Part shown: piece after piece, positions 1-11,251 of the stretch
Numbering within the stretch: position 1 is the stretch's first letter
Layout: every line of letters starts with the position of its first letter
Assembly (NCBI GenBank): GCA_963971285.1
Contig: OZ020252.1
Coordinates: forward strand, 20,063,662-20,127,661
DNA length: 64,000 nucleotides
Reading direction: 5' to 3'
Origin: Astropecten irregularis
Taxonomy: Eukaryota > Echinodermata > Asteroidea > Paxillosida > Astropectinidae
The notes under the pieces: model-generated
Database searches by the model: none
What the model was told of the DNA's origin: nothing
The model's input: the letters and a program-made list of their open reading frames with translations, nothing else
Translations under genes and position numbers: made by a program

Positions 1-179
1 GCGGGCGGTGCAAAGTACCCAACCCCCACCCGCGCTACGCCAATGGTATGTTGACAATGCAGTGTGATAATACCAGTCTCTTTCCTCTTGAAAAAACCCC
101 AAACATTTCTTAAGTTAAGATCATATTTATCAACTTACCGTCAGACGGAACTGGAAAGGTCTCCTTCTAACCGAAGCAG

Positions 180-506
180 GCGCGGTTCTAGAGCCAACAT
201 TTTTGGGGGGCTAGAAGAGCCATTATTTTTTGGGGGGCTAGAAGACCCAATATTTTGGGTTCTTCTAACACTCGCTTCTGCTAAGTCTTATTAGGGGTAG
301 AAAAACATGCACATTATAGCCCACACAACGCGTTTTTATGTACATGTAATTGGCGCTTAATAACTGAACAAATCCAGTATTTTCAACTTTTTTTTTTTTT
401 TCACTTGCATTTTTTTTTGGGGGGGGGGGGGGGGGGGGGGCTAGACAAAAAAAATTGGGGGGGGGGGGCTACAGCCCCCCTTAGCCCCCCCGTAGAACCG
501 CGCCTG
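180..506. mobile_element. G-rich non-autonomous insertion with terminal inverted repeats and an 11-bp target duplication
   Basis: The insertion begins GCGCGGTTCTAG and ends TAGAACCGCGCC, so its ends are inverted repeats of about 11 bases. It is flanked by AACCGAAGCAG at 169-179 and again at 507-517. The second copy of the surrounding duplication, near 1950, has a single AACTGAAGCAG and no insertion, which makes it a natural empty site. The interior is full of G runs, including about 20 consecutive Gs near 421-440, and has no ORF. A duplication of 9-11 bases would fit a Mutator-like mechanism, but no transposase links it to that family. Confidence 0.7.
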
Positions 507-1146
507 AACCGAAGCAGACAACATTTGTTTTGATGAACAGGATCAATATTGCAGTCACTGTTGTGTCCACTCTTCTGAAGTTCATATTATTGTTGAGATC
601 TACATAACAAAATCATCAATCTTTCAGGGAAGTCTGAACAAAATCACAAAGCATACAGCAATAATAATCTGTTTTCACCTTTTACATTATTGTGAAGGAC
701 ACTTTAATGTAATTATACGCAAGGTGCTGAACACACAAACAACAGTGTTTTACAACGAGCGTAAACGCACCAAGTAATATAATATCATTTCTATAATTAT
801 TCGTTCGTGTGAGATTCTGTTCAAGGTTTAATTTAAACTTTGAAAAGAAACGTTTGCGCTCAAAATGTCTAATGCAAATCTTGACACTGCGTATACAACC
901 ACATTGGGGGGGGGGGGGTTTACAGCAATTTGCAATTCCGGTCCCTGGTTGATTATTTGTAAATTTTCCAATCTTTAAGGAACCCAAATGCAACTGATTT
1001 TTGCACCAGCAAGTTATCCCATCGAGGTATATGTGTTGCAATGGCATAATAGGTCCTCAGCCCGGGGGGGGGGGGGGGGTTAATTGATCCTCTTGCTGTA
1101 TCGTACTTTATTATTATCTCCCATCCCATGCTTTGGAAGGGGGTAG

Positions 1147-1482
1147 TTAAAGGTTGTATCATACTTTGGTAAGAGACCAAAACAGAAATTTTCACAGATT
1201 TACATATAACTTTCAGGGTATAAAGATGATGCTAGAAGCCTACCGTTAAAATGTTTCTGAATGAAATGGTGTATTATATCCAGCAATTAGTAAAACAACG
1301 TCCGAATTTTTTTTGGATCTTTTAAAAGATCAAAAATAAAAGAGAAAAGACTTAAGAAATATTGTGGCAGTTTTTCACTGTTTTCTCAAAAATTGGGCAC
1401 CGTATGGGACTGAAATATCCGGTCTTTTTGCCCATGAATCTGTATTTCTTTGATAAAAACCAAAGTATGATATTATCTTTAA
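1147..1482. mobile_element. MITE, family A (TTAAAGGTW...WACCTTTAA ends), full length
   Basis: The element starts TTAAAGGTTGTATCATACTT and ends with the inverse, AAGTATGATATTATCTTTAA. Its centre holds the perfect palindrome GATCTTTTAAAAGATC. It has no ORF. At least nine related copies lie in this window. Every well-preserved end is TTAA, so TTAA may be part of the inverted repeat or may be the target duplication, as in piggyBac-type elements. Confidence 0.75.
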
Positions 1483-2256
1483 GCGCCGAGTTTTAAAATG
1501 TAATTGAATATCATGAACGAATCTTTATTGCAAATATACAAAATGATACGGAAAGGTGTGGTGAAACTCTGAATAACGATTCTAGAGTGCTTGACAACGC
1601 GAGACAGTTGAGTAATTACTTCTAAAACTTTGCAAGTTGTATCTGTGTGCAATTAACTATAATGCAAACTTTATCATGTGTCTTATTGTTGTTCGTTGTA
1701 ATCATATTACTGCTATCAATATTTATTTATTTATTTTTTATTTTTTGCATAATTCGCGACGATTGTACCCCCCCCCCCCACATCCACACCGAATATTCTG
1801 CGGGGTGCATAAATTATTACCCCCACCCCGCGCTAACTACGCCCATGCCCCATACGCCCCCAGTCTCTTTCCTCTGAAAAAAAAAATTTCTTTTAAGATC
1901 ATTTTTATCAACTTACCGTCAGACGGAACTGGAAAGATCTCCTTCTAACTGAAGCAGACAAAATTTGTTTTGAAGTAAAATATCAATATTACAGTCAATG
2001 TTGTGTCCACTCTTCTGACGTTCATATTGTTGAGAGCTACATAACAAAATCAGCAATCTTTCAGGGAAATCTGAACAAAATCACAAAGCATACAGCAATA
2101 ATAATCTGTTTTCACCATTCACATTATTGTGAAGGACACTTTAATGTAATTATACGCAAGGTGCTGAACACACAGTGTTTTACAACGAGCTTAAATGCAC
2201 CAAGTAATATAATATCATTTCTATATTCGTTCGTGTGAGATTCTGTTCAAGGTTTG

Positions 2257-3434
2257 CTTTATGACCGACGCGTTTACAACAGCGCTGTTCAGACAGAGAG
2301 CACTTTCAAACAGGGCGCAGGTTCGATACCCGCCAATGTCAAAGTACTCTCGGGTACTCTGAAAACCCTCCAAAGTTCGAGGACCTTTTTCTTGTGGCCC
2401 CCACCTGGAGTAGGCCCCTTATCTATAAAAAAATACGTAAACTATATACAAAAAGATGGAGTTGCTACAAATTACTCAAACTCACAGAGGCAATAATAAT
2501 TGGGTGGATGATAACATGACGTTATGACACACACAGAAAACCGGCTTCAATAATGATCTGCAATTAATTGGCATCCTGCATAAAATAGGGATACTTATTG
2601 TTCACCTGAACCCGTACACAAATTCTTAGTGTGAATTTTGGAGAATTCCGTCGTGAAACAAATTTGATTAGGCCTAATCAAATTGATATTTGGCAGTGAT
2701 TTGCAGTTAAAACGCACGATTTGCATAATAAAGTTTACCTCGTGATTAATTATAATTGCACATAAATAGTGTGGTTACTTTAAATTATCGTGTTACGGCA
2801 AGAGCGATATAATAACCCGACAATAACATGTAGCACTTCCTATAATTTTTTTCATAATTTATAATCTAAGGCGTTCCACGAGTGTCATTCCACTTATCTA
2901 GATCATACAATTATTGTTTCAAGTCGTTTTGAGTCAATAAATTATCTCAACGAGTCAGTCGACATAATTATATAATCCTGCTATCAACGAAGTGCATCTT
3001 AAGACGTCTTATCCTGACAAGTAACCTTGTTTAGTCATCTTTAGAAGCTAAACTATCAGGACAAGTTGACGTGTCCTTTCAGTAAGTCGACTTGGCGAGA
3101 TAAATTTTGTATCTGGATACGTGGAATGGTACTCATTTATACAGAGCGCCGTATAATAACCAATAATGAACTTATACCACTATGGTAACACTAAATAATC
3201 ACATTGATAACAGTACAACGGAATTTACAGTAGATTCCGCTGTGCAATAATTATTTTATTAAATAATATTTTATTTATACTCTCTGTGCCAAAAGAGCCA
3301 CGGGTCTCTTTTCCAAGAGAGCCGGCCTGGTTTGACTTAAATGAGCCCTTTTCTGCGTGAGTTCTTTCTCCTCATAAAAGCAATGGAATAAACAGTTTGG
3401 TAATACATGTATACAGTACTGGCTCCAATAGACC
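2257..3434. other. Gene-free AT-rich intergenic stretch
   Basis: I see no convincing ORF, splice structure, RNA gene or repeat boundary here. The 80-codon frame starting at 2254 has no recognisable motif. Confidence 0.5.
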
Positions 3435-3691
3435 TACTCTCTAAATGCAGAAGAGTGAAAAAATACGACTCGTTCAAAATTGAGTTGTCCTTTAGGCCTA
3501 TGGCTCTTGAGAAAGAGTGCTGGACATTTCACTATTTTGGCGTCATTTTCACTCTGGGCAAGAGAGAAAAATCACTCCAAACGAGGCAAACTTCAGTCTA
3601 AAAGAGTGGAAGACAACTCGATAAAGAGTTGTCCCTCGTATGGCTCTTCAAAGAGTGCATGGCTTTTCACTCTTTTGCATTTAGAGAGTAT
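3435..3691. mobile_element. MITE with long terminal inverted repeats (ACTCTCTAAATGCARAAGAG)
   Basis: The left end reads ACTCTCTAAATGCAGAAGAG and the right end is its inverse, CTCTTTTGCATTTAGAGAGT. The arms are about 27 bases with one or two mismatches. The interior repeats 'aagagtg' and 'gagttgtcc' motifs in both orientations, so much of the element can fold on itself. It has no coding capacity. The family is not identified. Confidence 0.65.
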
Positions 3692-4717
3692 AGCCTATAT
3701 AATAATACATCGTGAGGGGTGAGATTGAACTTGAAGGTGCAGCACATTAATAATGGGAATGGAAAATTGCTCTGAAACGACTTAAAGGCAGCGTACAGGA
3801 TTTGCAAGGCCTCCAAATTAAGAAAATATTGAGTTTGAGACAGAAAATTGACTCAACAGTTCGCAAACAGTGCAAACAGTCACCATCGGAAATCTTGGTT
3901 CATCAGATGCTGGGTTTTTCAAGGAAATCAAGATTTAGTGTCATTTCGACGGTGGTGTAACCGTGAAGGATTCAGTGGTGGAAAGATTATTTCGGTCGTA
4001 TTTCTGCTATCCAGATGAAAAAAGCTTAAAAAGGTACATGGATCAACGTTTGTAAGGGATCTTAAGACCTTCACTTCTGTTTAAGTACCAACAATTCAGC
4101 AAAAACGCACATCTTTGCAAATCCTGTATGCTTCATTTAACTTGCTCTTTCGTTTGCGGGTGACCTGAATACTTGGTGCAAAATTAAAAGAATTATACCT
4201 TTGTACAATGTACAGGTAGTGAACAAGGACGTGAAGAAAAGTAGACCTATATAGTATTAGTTTGCAGGTGGGAGTCACACTGCTGCCTGGGAAAGTAGGT
4301 CACTGAGCAACATAATATTTTGGGTTTTCTAGCTGGAAGTAATCTGACGTGTATTTATTGACTGCATTTGTTTTGTACAATGATTAAGGAATAAACTGAG
4401 TTTTAAACTCCATACCAAAAAATGTGTGTAGCCCCGATCCAAGAAAGGCATGGTATCGGTATCGCACACAAACTTACATGACTGGTATTAGCCTAAAATG
4501 ATGCAGGCCGGTCTGGGGTTAAATTTGATATTTGTTTAAAATGGCCATTATACGTGGGAGCCTATGGGAACATGGTCTGCACCCTAGCTTGTTCACTGAA
4601 AAAAAAATATCCCCACGCGCCTCTACCAATTTTTCCATGCACAAACCCATGCACGAAGACTGGGAACCCGACCGCATGTGACTGACTATGCCAAACATAA
4701 TCAATGACCATTTCATG

Positions 4718-5008
4718 TCACAACTCATTTTGGTCCATGCACTTTCTACGGGCTTGACTATAAGCGTGACGTGAACGGTCGTTTGTCATAGTCAGCAACA
4801 AGCGGTCAAGTTCCCAATCTTCGAAATATGGCCCGTACACGGGCTCAGTGCTAAAGCGCGGGAGGATTTCTTTGAGACAAACATATTGAGTCTTCAACAA
4901 GTTGTGCATGTCGGCGAACTGAGATACGACAAATTTGTCGAAATTGCAACTCCCATAACGGTGACAGACAAATTGAACCCCAGAAAAGCATGCAGTGAAT
5001 ACAGTCAT
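4718..5008 (-). CDS. Unidentified 96-residue ORF, possible exon or pseudogene fragment
   Basis: The frame starts at a true ATG at 5008 and runs 96 codons to a stop. The base composition is clearly richer in G+C than the DNA around it, and the predicted protein is well mixed, with segments such as VQFVCHRYGSCNFDKFVV and FSTEPVYGPYFEDWELDRLL. I recognise no domain, and there are no transmembrane segments. It could be a single exon of an unannotated gene, a remnant of a mobile-element protein, or chance. The flanks hold only repeats and no clear promoter or poly(A) signal. The short frame at 4519-4728 behind it does not look like a continuation. Confidence 0.25.
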   Translation of the reverse strand: MTVFTACFSGVQFVCHRYGSCNFDKFVVSQFADMHNLLKTQYVCLKEILPRFSTEPVYGPYFEDWELDRLLLTMTNDRSRHAYSQARRKCMDQNEL

Positions 5009-5191
5009 TGTATACTGTATAATTTGTTCTTTAAGAACAAAAGGCAGTGATTAAGGGTCGCCATATCTTAACCAATTCGGGACTTTGGATAATAATTGAA
5101 TAAAAATTCACACATTCACATTTTTGTAATACGTACTCCTTTTTGAAGGCCTATTTTTCTTTAGTCAGACTACGAGTCATTATACAACCGT

Positions 5192-5321
5192 GGCCGATTT
5201 CATAAAACGTATGCCGCGTCGCAGAGTTAAGACGCATCCTTCCTCTATGGATTCATAGCATCTATGCGACACGGGTCGCAAATCGAGTTGCGACGCGTTG
5301 CGGAGCTTTATGAAATCGGCC
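5192..5321. mobile_element. Short MITE with GGCCGATTTCATAAA inverted ends
   Basis: The left end is GGCCGATTTCATAAA and the right end is CTTTATGAAATCGGCCC. The interior alternates 'gcgtcgca' and its complement and should fold into a long hairpin. It has no ORF. Confidence 0.7.
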
Positions 5322-5456
5322 CCATTTCACGAAGCGATCGTAACTCGAATTACGAAGGATACCCATCGCATCCTGTGTAGGGTTGGAAACTTGGAACGCA
5401 TCACTATAAGTCCTATGATTGATAGTAAGTTACGATGAGTTTGGTGAAATCAACCC
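5322..5456. mobile_element. Second short MITE abutting the previous one
   Basis: It starts CCATTTCACGAAGCGATCGT and ends with the near-inverse GTTACGATGAGTTTGGTGAA followed by ATCAACCC. It directly touches the MITE at 5192-5321. Relatives occur at 26641-26690, 38339-38822 (interrupted) and about 54420-54510. Confidence 0.6.
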
Positions 5457-5654
5457 ATTTCATATTGGGCTTGGCGGTTTGAGGCGAGGCCTACAACGAA
5501 ACAAGTCGATGTTTGTGATGAGAGATTTCGAGTGATCCTAGGAAATCAAGATGCCAGTCTTCACTTCAACATTCATGAGGGAATTATACTTATTAGTTGC
5601 ATGAGGTTCTTACCGGGATGAAGTCGACTAAAGCACGCTACTTGACTACCAGGC

Positions 5655-6731
5655 CTAAGCTGGATAGACGGCGTTTCGTCTGCCGTGTCGTCTGCCAAAC
5701 ACGCGGGACAGCTCTTCTCGAAAAGGCTGCATTCTCAGGGAGTAGAGAAGCGGGTTGACGGCGCTGTTGATGTAGGTGAGGCTGCTCAGAATCACCCTGG
5801 TCTCAAACGTCGGGATGTAGGTGGGCTCATAGATCTGCCTCAGCAGCATGCACGTGGTCGGCACCCAGGCAACGGTGGTGGTCCCCAGCACCATGGTCAA
5901 CTTCTTGACTACTTTGAACTCCCGTCGGATCCACTGCTTGTTTTGGGCGGCTGGGTTGTCCGCGCCACCAGCCCCGCTGCTGCTGCTTGGGCCGCTGCCC
6001 TGAGCCACACCCGCTGGCCGGTGGTCGACATCCGCTCGGAGTTTGTCCAACACCACGGCGAAGATCTTACCGTACATGACGAACATGACCACAAAGGGGG
6101 CCAGGCCGTTGACGTAACAATAATACTGGAGATGGGCTATGTTGAAGACTTCTTTAAAATCGAAGCAGACGAAGTCCGGGCTCTTGATGTTGTTGACTCC
6201 GACGAAAGGCAGAAACAAGGCCGTGACAAACGTGTAGAGCCAGGCGAATGCCAGGATACCGCAAGCCCTGCGAGTGGTCATGTATGGACGCAGTGGATGC
6301 ACGATCTTTAAGTAGCGGTCCAGACTGAGACCGAGCAGGGAGAAGTTGCTAGCACTGGAGGAGAACATGATGGAGCACCACAGGAGGAGACAGGCGTACT
6401 TACCGCTCTGCTCCGCCGGATACAGCGTGACATGCACCCCTGGTATCATGGCGAGGGACAGCAACAAGTCTGCAGCGGCCATGCTGGCCACGAAGGAGTT
6501 CTCCATGACTCGGAGGCGCTCGCAGCGAGCTATCAGGACCAGGACCGTGGCATTGGTGAAGAAGATGATGAAGATGAGTATGAACTGGGTGGAGATGGAG
6601 AACTGGAGCCAACGGGTGTAGTCTGGATAGGATGGGGTCAATCCGGTGGGCTCTGCCGGGGTGCAGTTGGCTTCAGCACTAACGGTGCCGTTGCAATCAA
6701 CCGTAGCAATTTCCTCATCAGATACATTCAT
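5655..6731 (-). CDS. Class A (rhodopsin-like) G protein-coupled receptor, orphan
   Basis: The product is a seven-transmembrane receptor of 358 residues, encoded without introns. The N-terminus has three likely N-glycosylation sites (NVS at 2, NGT at 14, NCT at 22). TM1 lies at about 45-68. D88 in TM2 (AAADLL), C114 at the top of TM3 with C189 in the second extracellular loop, the DRY box at 138-140 (LDRYLKIVHPLR), W164 in TM4, P212 and Y220 in TM5, AWVP in TM6 at 288-291 and NPLLY in TM7 at 326-330 are all present. The third intracellular loop has a Ser/Gly-rich stretch at 245-258. DRYLKIVHPLR and NSAVNPLLY are reminiscent of adenosine/melanocortin-type receptors, but the ligand cannot be named. 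I chose the ATG at 6731 because no in-frame ATG lies between it and a likely splice acceptor at 6764. All key activation residues look intact. Confidence 0.9.
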   Translation of the reverse strand: MNVSDEEIATVDCNGTVSAEANCTPAEPTGLTPSYPDYTRWLQFSISTQFILIFIIFFTNATVLVLIARCERLRVMENSFVASMAAADLLLSLAMIPGVHVTLYPAEQSGKYACLLLWCSIMFSSSASNFSLLGLSLDRYLKIVHPLRPYMTTRRACGILAFAWLYTFVTALFLPFVGVNNIKSPDFVCFDFKEVFNIAHLQYYCYVNGLAPFVVMFVMYGKIFAVVLDKLRADVDHRPAGVAQGSGPSSSSGAGGADNPAAQNKQWIRREFKVVKKLTMVLGTTTVAWVPTTCMLLRQIYEPTYIPTFETRVILSSLTYINSAVNPLLYSLRMQPFREELSRVFGRRHGRRNAVYPA

Positions 6732-7700
6732 GTTTTTGGCTTCGAAATCTTTACGAATCAAACCTGTTGAATAAGAAGTCAAGAATCAGATAAAAACCTG
6801 ATTAAAAGCCAAACAGGCCTAAGTTAACTCCTCAAAAAAGTTATGCAACTCAAGTTTGAGGGTTAGATTTCTTATTGCTCCATCATTATGTGAATGGTAT
6901 CATTTGAAAACGTGATTATTCCTCTTTACAATGATGTGTCATTTGTTATGCTAATATAATCATGGAATGCGCAGCCTTATAAATATGCAACAATGTCCAA
7001 AATAAAATGTTGCAAAATTCGTTGTTTTCAGTAGTGCATTCCCAATCGTTTCCAGGATGGACTGAGTTTGAATGGTGTTGATGCGTCGATGCATGAAAGT
7101 CCACACATGGTGTATTCTCATAATTGCATAATTGATTGAACGTGTTTGAATAATGTTGAACAGTCATTTTACAAGTTTGAGTTGTTGGTTTTATTTTAAC
7201 ATTTAAGATTTAAAGTTTTCACTCAGCAAACACTAAATCACAAAAGATTCTCATCTTTTCCATGGTTTCTCAAGCACTCAATCACGCATTGCAAATATAT
7301 TGGAAAAGCAGTGGAGACTTTAGTTAGAAAACAATGCATTTTGCAACATTTCGCTTTTGACTTTGCCCTATATTCAGGACAAATACGAATTCAATGATAA
7401 CATAATCACAACAGATGGCACATCATTGTAAAGAGGGATAATCAAGCTTTCCAATGATACCAGTTTTATCATTCATAGATCAGTAATCTAGATCATTACT
7501 AGATAAACATTTATTATGGATTTTTCTTAATTAACTTTAAATGAGATTGATGCATTCACTAGCAAGTTCAACGGCATCTTTTATCGGTATTCAAACGCAA
7601 AGAATTAATCAGAGCACATATTTTATAATAACCTTACCTTGACTTTCAAAAGTAGAACTTGCCTGGCACCGTTGATGTGTGGGGTATACACGAGTATAAA
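6732..7700 (-). other. Possible 5' untranslated exons and intron of the GPCR gene
   Basis: Reading on the minus strand, CAACAG|GTTTG at 6763/6764 is a good splice acceptor 32 bases upstream of the chosen ATG. GTCAAG|GTAAGG at 7638/7637 is a strong donor. A non-coding first exon ending at 7638 followed by an 874-base intron is a reasonable model. The true transcription start is not visible. Confidence 0.35.
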
Positions 7701-10169
7701 ATTAATTCAAATGCCCAGCGCTTTTAGGCTGTCGGGTCCAAGTTGACAAGAAAATGCAAAAACGAAGTGGTTGTTGTACAAATTTGCGATGAAGCGTGAG
7801 CGTGAGCTGTCGGAAGCAGGCTCAAAGTGGTCAGCAACGAAGGATGGGACTTTATACATCTGCGACAACATAAGAGGGGAATTTCAAATTTATGGATAAT
7901 GGACCGATTGCGCAATGTTTGTATCACGTACGTGATCAAGTTGGTATTTTTACATCACTTTCTGCGCAGCATCAGTGATGAAAACGTACAAAGGAGAAAG
8001 TGGACGATATGATAGTGTTCTTTGCTTGTTGTCACTGCTGTCCTGTACATAATGAGATGAAAATATGTCCCTATTGGTCACTTGATGACAGGTAAACATC
8101 GGTCACGCAATCGGTCTATCGGTCTATCAATTTGGCGCTGACCACACATATGCCTACATTGGCACTAAAGGGACATGGAACATCATCATTAATGACGTCA
8201 TCACAGGACAACGAAGTCTTTGTCCCAAGCTGTGAATAATCGACGCCAAAATCAAAACCAGAACAAACAAACAAACAAACAAAACCCAAACAAACAAAAA
8301 AACAAAAAAACACCCCAACAAACAAACAAACAAAATAAACAACTGGCAACGGATATGGTTTTAAAACCGACGTCTTATATGAAATATATTATAATTGTTT
8401 CATTGCAAAAAGCTATATTAGTTACACTTCCAATATACACAACATTTTACTAAAACCAATTTAACTAAATAAAATAAATCCTCAAGCTATAAATTCAAAC
8501 CAAAAACATAAAGACCTCCCCGAAAACAAAACCTCCCACAAAAAACAGGCAAACAATATTAAACAACCACCCCATGTTAACACAAACAAACCAAAAGAAT
8601 TGCACAACAAAATCTACCCCAACATTATTTTCGATGTAAGGCAACTTCGCTGATAATTTAGGATAAAAATAATAAACTTCACAAACAAAACCCTGATCTT
8701 ATCGACACATACCCAAATACCCAGGGCCGTAATGTTTCCCAAATATTCTGGTATATACAATTTTCTAGACATTTGTTAATGTCGCTAATGAGCTTTAAAA
8801 AATGTTCCTGAGTTTAACCACGGGTGCCGGATCGAAAGTCACGCCTTCCTAACACCGAGTATAAAAGACATAATAAAAATAATAAAAGACAATACATGTA
8901 TTTACTCCAAGCACCAGTGTTAGTGAATGCATACAATCATCTGAATTAATCAAATAAGTTACAATCTTTCTGAAACTTATTTCGCGTCAGGCCTTCCTAA
9001 CTTTAAGCATTTGATATATTTCAGGTCATTTTAGCTGATGAGCAGTTTGCAGCAGTTTATTCCTTGTATTGAAACTTATTTCGCTTTTTTTTTTCAATTT
9101 AGGTCCCTTTAGGGGCACCGTAGTCCATTTATTATTATTATTTTTTTTTTAATAAAATAATTTTTAATGAAACCTACATCGTTGTTAATTATGGCTGTGC
9201 ATGAAAAAGAGTAAAATACAATTCATAATACATGTTATATTATCCTCTGCAGATTAGTTTTTGATATAAATAAACTTTCTTGACAAATTTTCTCATTCGG
9301 TATGGATTAAAAGAATCTGTGTTACGTTAATAACTGCTTAAAAAAACTCTTGTTTGTGCATGCAGTACATTTGAGTATATTTGTATAGAATTTGTGCTTC
9401 ATTAATTACATTATTATTATTCTTATAGTAATAATTATGTAATAATAATAAACGTATTTATAAAGCGCCTTTTCCGAAGAATACAAAGCGCTTTGGGAGA
9501 AATAACCAAACATTTTATCCAAATAGTTAATTGTTAATTAACAAATTGATAATAATAGTTATTATAAAACAAAATGCCACTATACATTATAAACAACCAT
9601 ATAAAAATGCACAATCCCTGCTGTTTCATGGAATACATTGTAATTTCTAATCATTGTAAGATGAAAGGTTTTAGCAAGGTTTTATCAGATGATATGTTGT
9701 TACAATCAAATGATGTAAAACCTCAATCCTCTTTGCCTTTGTTAAAGGCTTTGTTATCAACAAGGAACACACTTAATCAGATGAATAAGTACACTTGTGA
9801 AAAAGTTTGAAAAAAGTCGGTGAGTGCCACCCAGAAAAAGTCTATGGTAACTCAAACGACAAGAAGAAGAAAAAACAAATCAGAACAAAAACAATACCTT
9901 TTCCGATTAAAATCGAAAAAGCAAAAAAAAAAAACAGAACAAAAACAAAGGCTTTACGCTTGCGCGAAAAAGCCAAAAAGAACACACTCAACAAAAATTG
10001 TACATTAAAACAATATTAAAAACAAAATTATTACATATAAATATTTCCAGAGAAAACAAACTTAGAAAATTGTTAATAAATGCAGCAAAACTTCAATGAC
10101 CTCAGTTTAACTTTAAAAAGAAAAACAATTAAGAAATTAAAATATCACATTTAACCAAGGAATTAAAAT
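7701..10169. other. Gene-free AT-rich intergenic stretch
   Basis: Apart from the CAAA repeat, I see only an 'ataataataaacgtattta' plus 'taaagcgcctt' motif at 9436-9490, of the kind found at the 3' tails of invertebrate retroposons, and a poly-A rich patch at 9860-10020. No gene is supported. Confidence 0.5.
8262..8340. repeat. (CAAA)n-type simple repeat
   Basis: Runs of 'caaa' with interspersed longer A and C tracts fill this stretch. The ORFs over it are artefacts of the low complexity. Confidence 0.85.
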
Positions 10170-10510
10170 GAGGCAATGGAAATGGCTGATCTAGTCTTTA
10201 TATTTAAATTGTTCCATACCATGACCACAAATGGACAATGTTTTAAGCAGTTTTGAACTGACGGACAACATGTCTATCTTCAGTGGTCTGTCTAGTAGAA
10301 TAATGATGAATATCAGATACTCTAATCATATTTTCAGTTAGGTAGGAAGGGGCAAGATTGTGAAGACACTTGAGTACTGCTCGCAGGTAAAGGAATCACT
10401 TTGATAAAGGCATCCAAGCTAGTGTAGTAAATAATTCACTTGAAGGAGTGTCATAACCTTTACCTAGAACTTTTCTGGCTGCACGTTTTTGAGAAAGATC
10501 CTGTTAGGAT
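10170..10510 (-). mobile_element. LINE (non-LTR retrotransposon) 3' fragment, end of the reverse transcriptase ORF
   Basis: Read on the minus strand, one frame gives SQKRAARKVLGKGYDTPSSE, followed by LFTTLAWMPLSK. After an in-frame stop comes VLKCLHNLAPSYLTE, then a further interrupted segment with VWNNLN. This order (QKRAAR, a GW/AW-pL block, K-LH-LAP-YL, WN-L) is the usual C-terminal layout of LINE reverse transcriptase proteins. At least one frame change and one stop show that it is a dead, 5'-truncated copy. The LINE clade cannot be assigned from this piece. Confidence 0.7.
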
Positions 10511-10741
10511 TGAAACGCGTCAGGCCCTCCTAACTCCAAGCAATTTTCAAGTAGAACCAAATTGATTTGAGACCTGGCAATACCCCAGAGAGTCCATACT
10601 GTCTATTTAAATCATGGTGTCCAACCTTGGTTGTCGTGAACCAAGTCCTTTTTTCCAGGTCCCAACTCCCTGTCTACTTGTTAAATAAATTATTGCGAGA
10701 TTCCCGAACACCACGTAAAGCAGTAGTGTAGACACGTCCTC

Positions 10742-10872
10742 AGACCTGGGGGGGTTGATCGTGTAGCTGGGTCGTTCTTCCATATACGTTTGTGCACAAA
10801 ATCATTTTTTATATATATAAAAAGTGAAAACCTGGGGGGGTTGCAACCCCCCTAGCCCCCCCGGGATCTACG
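10742..10872. repeat. G-rich inverted repeat ('cctgggggggtt')
   Basis: The motif CCTGGGGGGGTTG occurs at 10746 and 10831, followed by a C-rich complement (CAACCCCCCTAGCCCCCCCG) that can fold back. It resembles the G-rich elements at 180-506 and 17593-17788. It has no coding content. Confidence 0.5.
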
Positions 10873-10983
10873 CCCATGACGTAAAGACATTTTACATAAG
10901 GTGAAGTAAGAGCAGAAGAAATTTGTGACCCATACACTGCATAAAATACTGCAAAAATGGCACTGATGTGGCATAACATGCAT

Positions 10984-11150
10984 TTAAAGGTACCGGTACT
11001 ATCATACTTTGATAGCATACCGAAACAGAAATCTTCACAGATTTACCTATAACTAACAGGGTATAAAGATGGTGATGGTAGAAACATACCGTTAACAATT
11101 TTCTGCCTGAAATGCTGTATTAATCCAGAAAAGAGTAAAAATTTTCCGCA
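10984..11150. mobile_element. MITE family A, one-ended fragment
   Basis: It begins TTAAAGGTACCGGTACTATC and continues with the shared half (cagatttacctataact, accgttaac, gcctgaaatgctgtatta). The opposite half is missing. Confidence 0.6.
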
Positions 11151-11251
11151 GAAATGAGGTGCAGAACTTCAAGTTAGTACTTGTGGGAGGAAAAACATGG
11201 AGCCATCAGTACAGATAATCACACTTGAAGCATTTAACCGGTGAGACATGT

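Larger units (their letters stand above)
1..2256. repeat. Local direct duplication of an intergenic segment
   Basis: Two diverged copies of one segment lie in direct orientation, at about 20-830 and about 1800-2256. Both contain the same runs, such as 'caacttaccgtcagacggaa', 'acaaagcatacagcaataat' and 'ttaatgtaattatacgcaag'. They differ by point changes, short indels and one 327-base insertion in the first copy. No coding frame is shared. Poly-C and poly-G tracts occur near both copies. I see no gene in this stretch. Confidence 0.85.

Noticed and set aside
5685-6311. 208-codon plus-strand ORF
   Set aside because: It is the antisense of the GPCR coding region. Its residue pattern has no domain and follows from the codon bias of the real gene.
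8116-8349. 77-codon ORF with a hydrophobic, Cys/Phe-rich sequence
   Set aside because: It is generated by the CAAA simple repeat.
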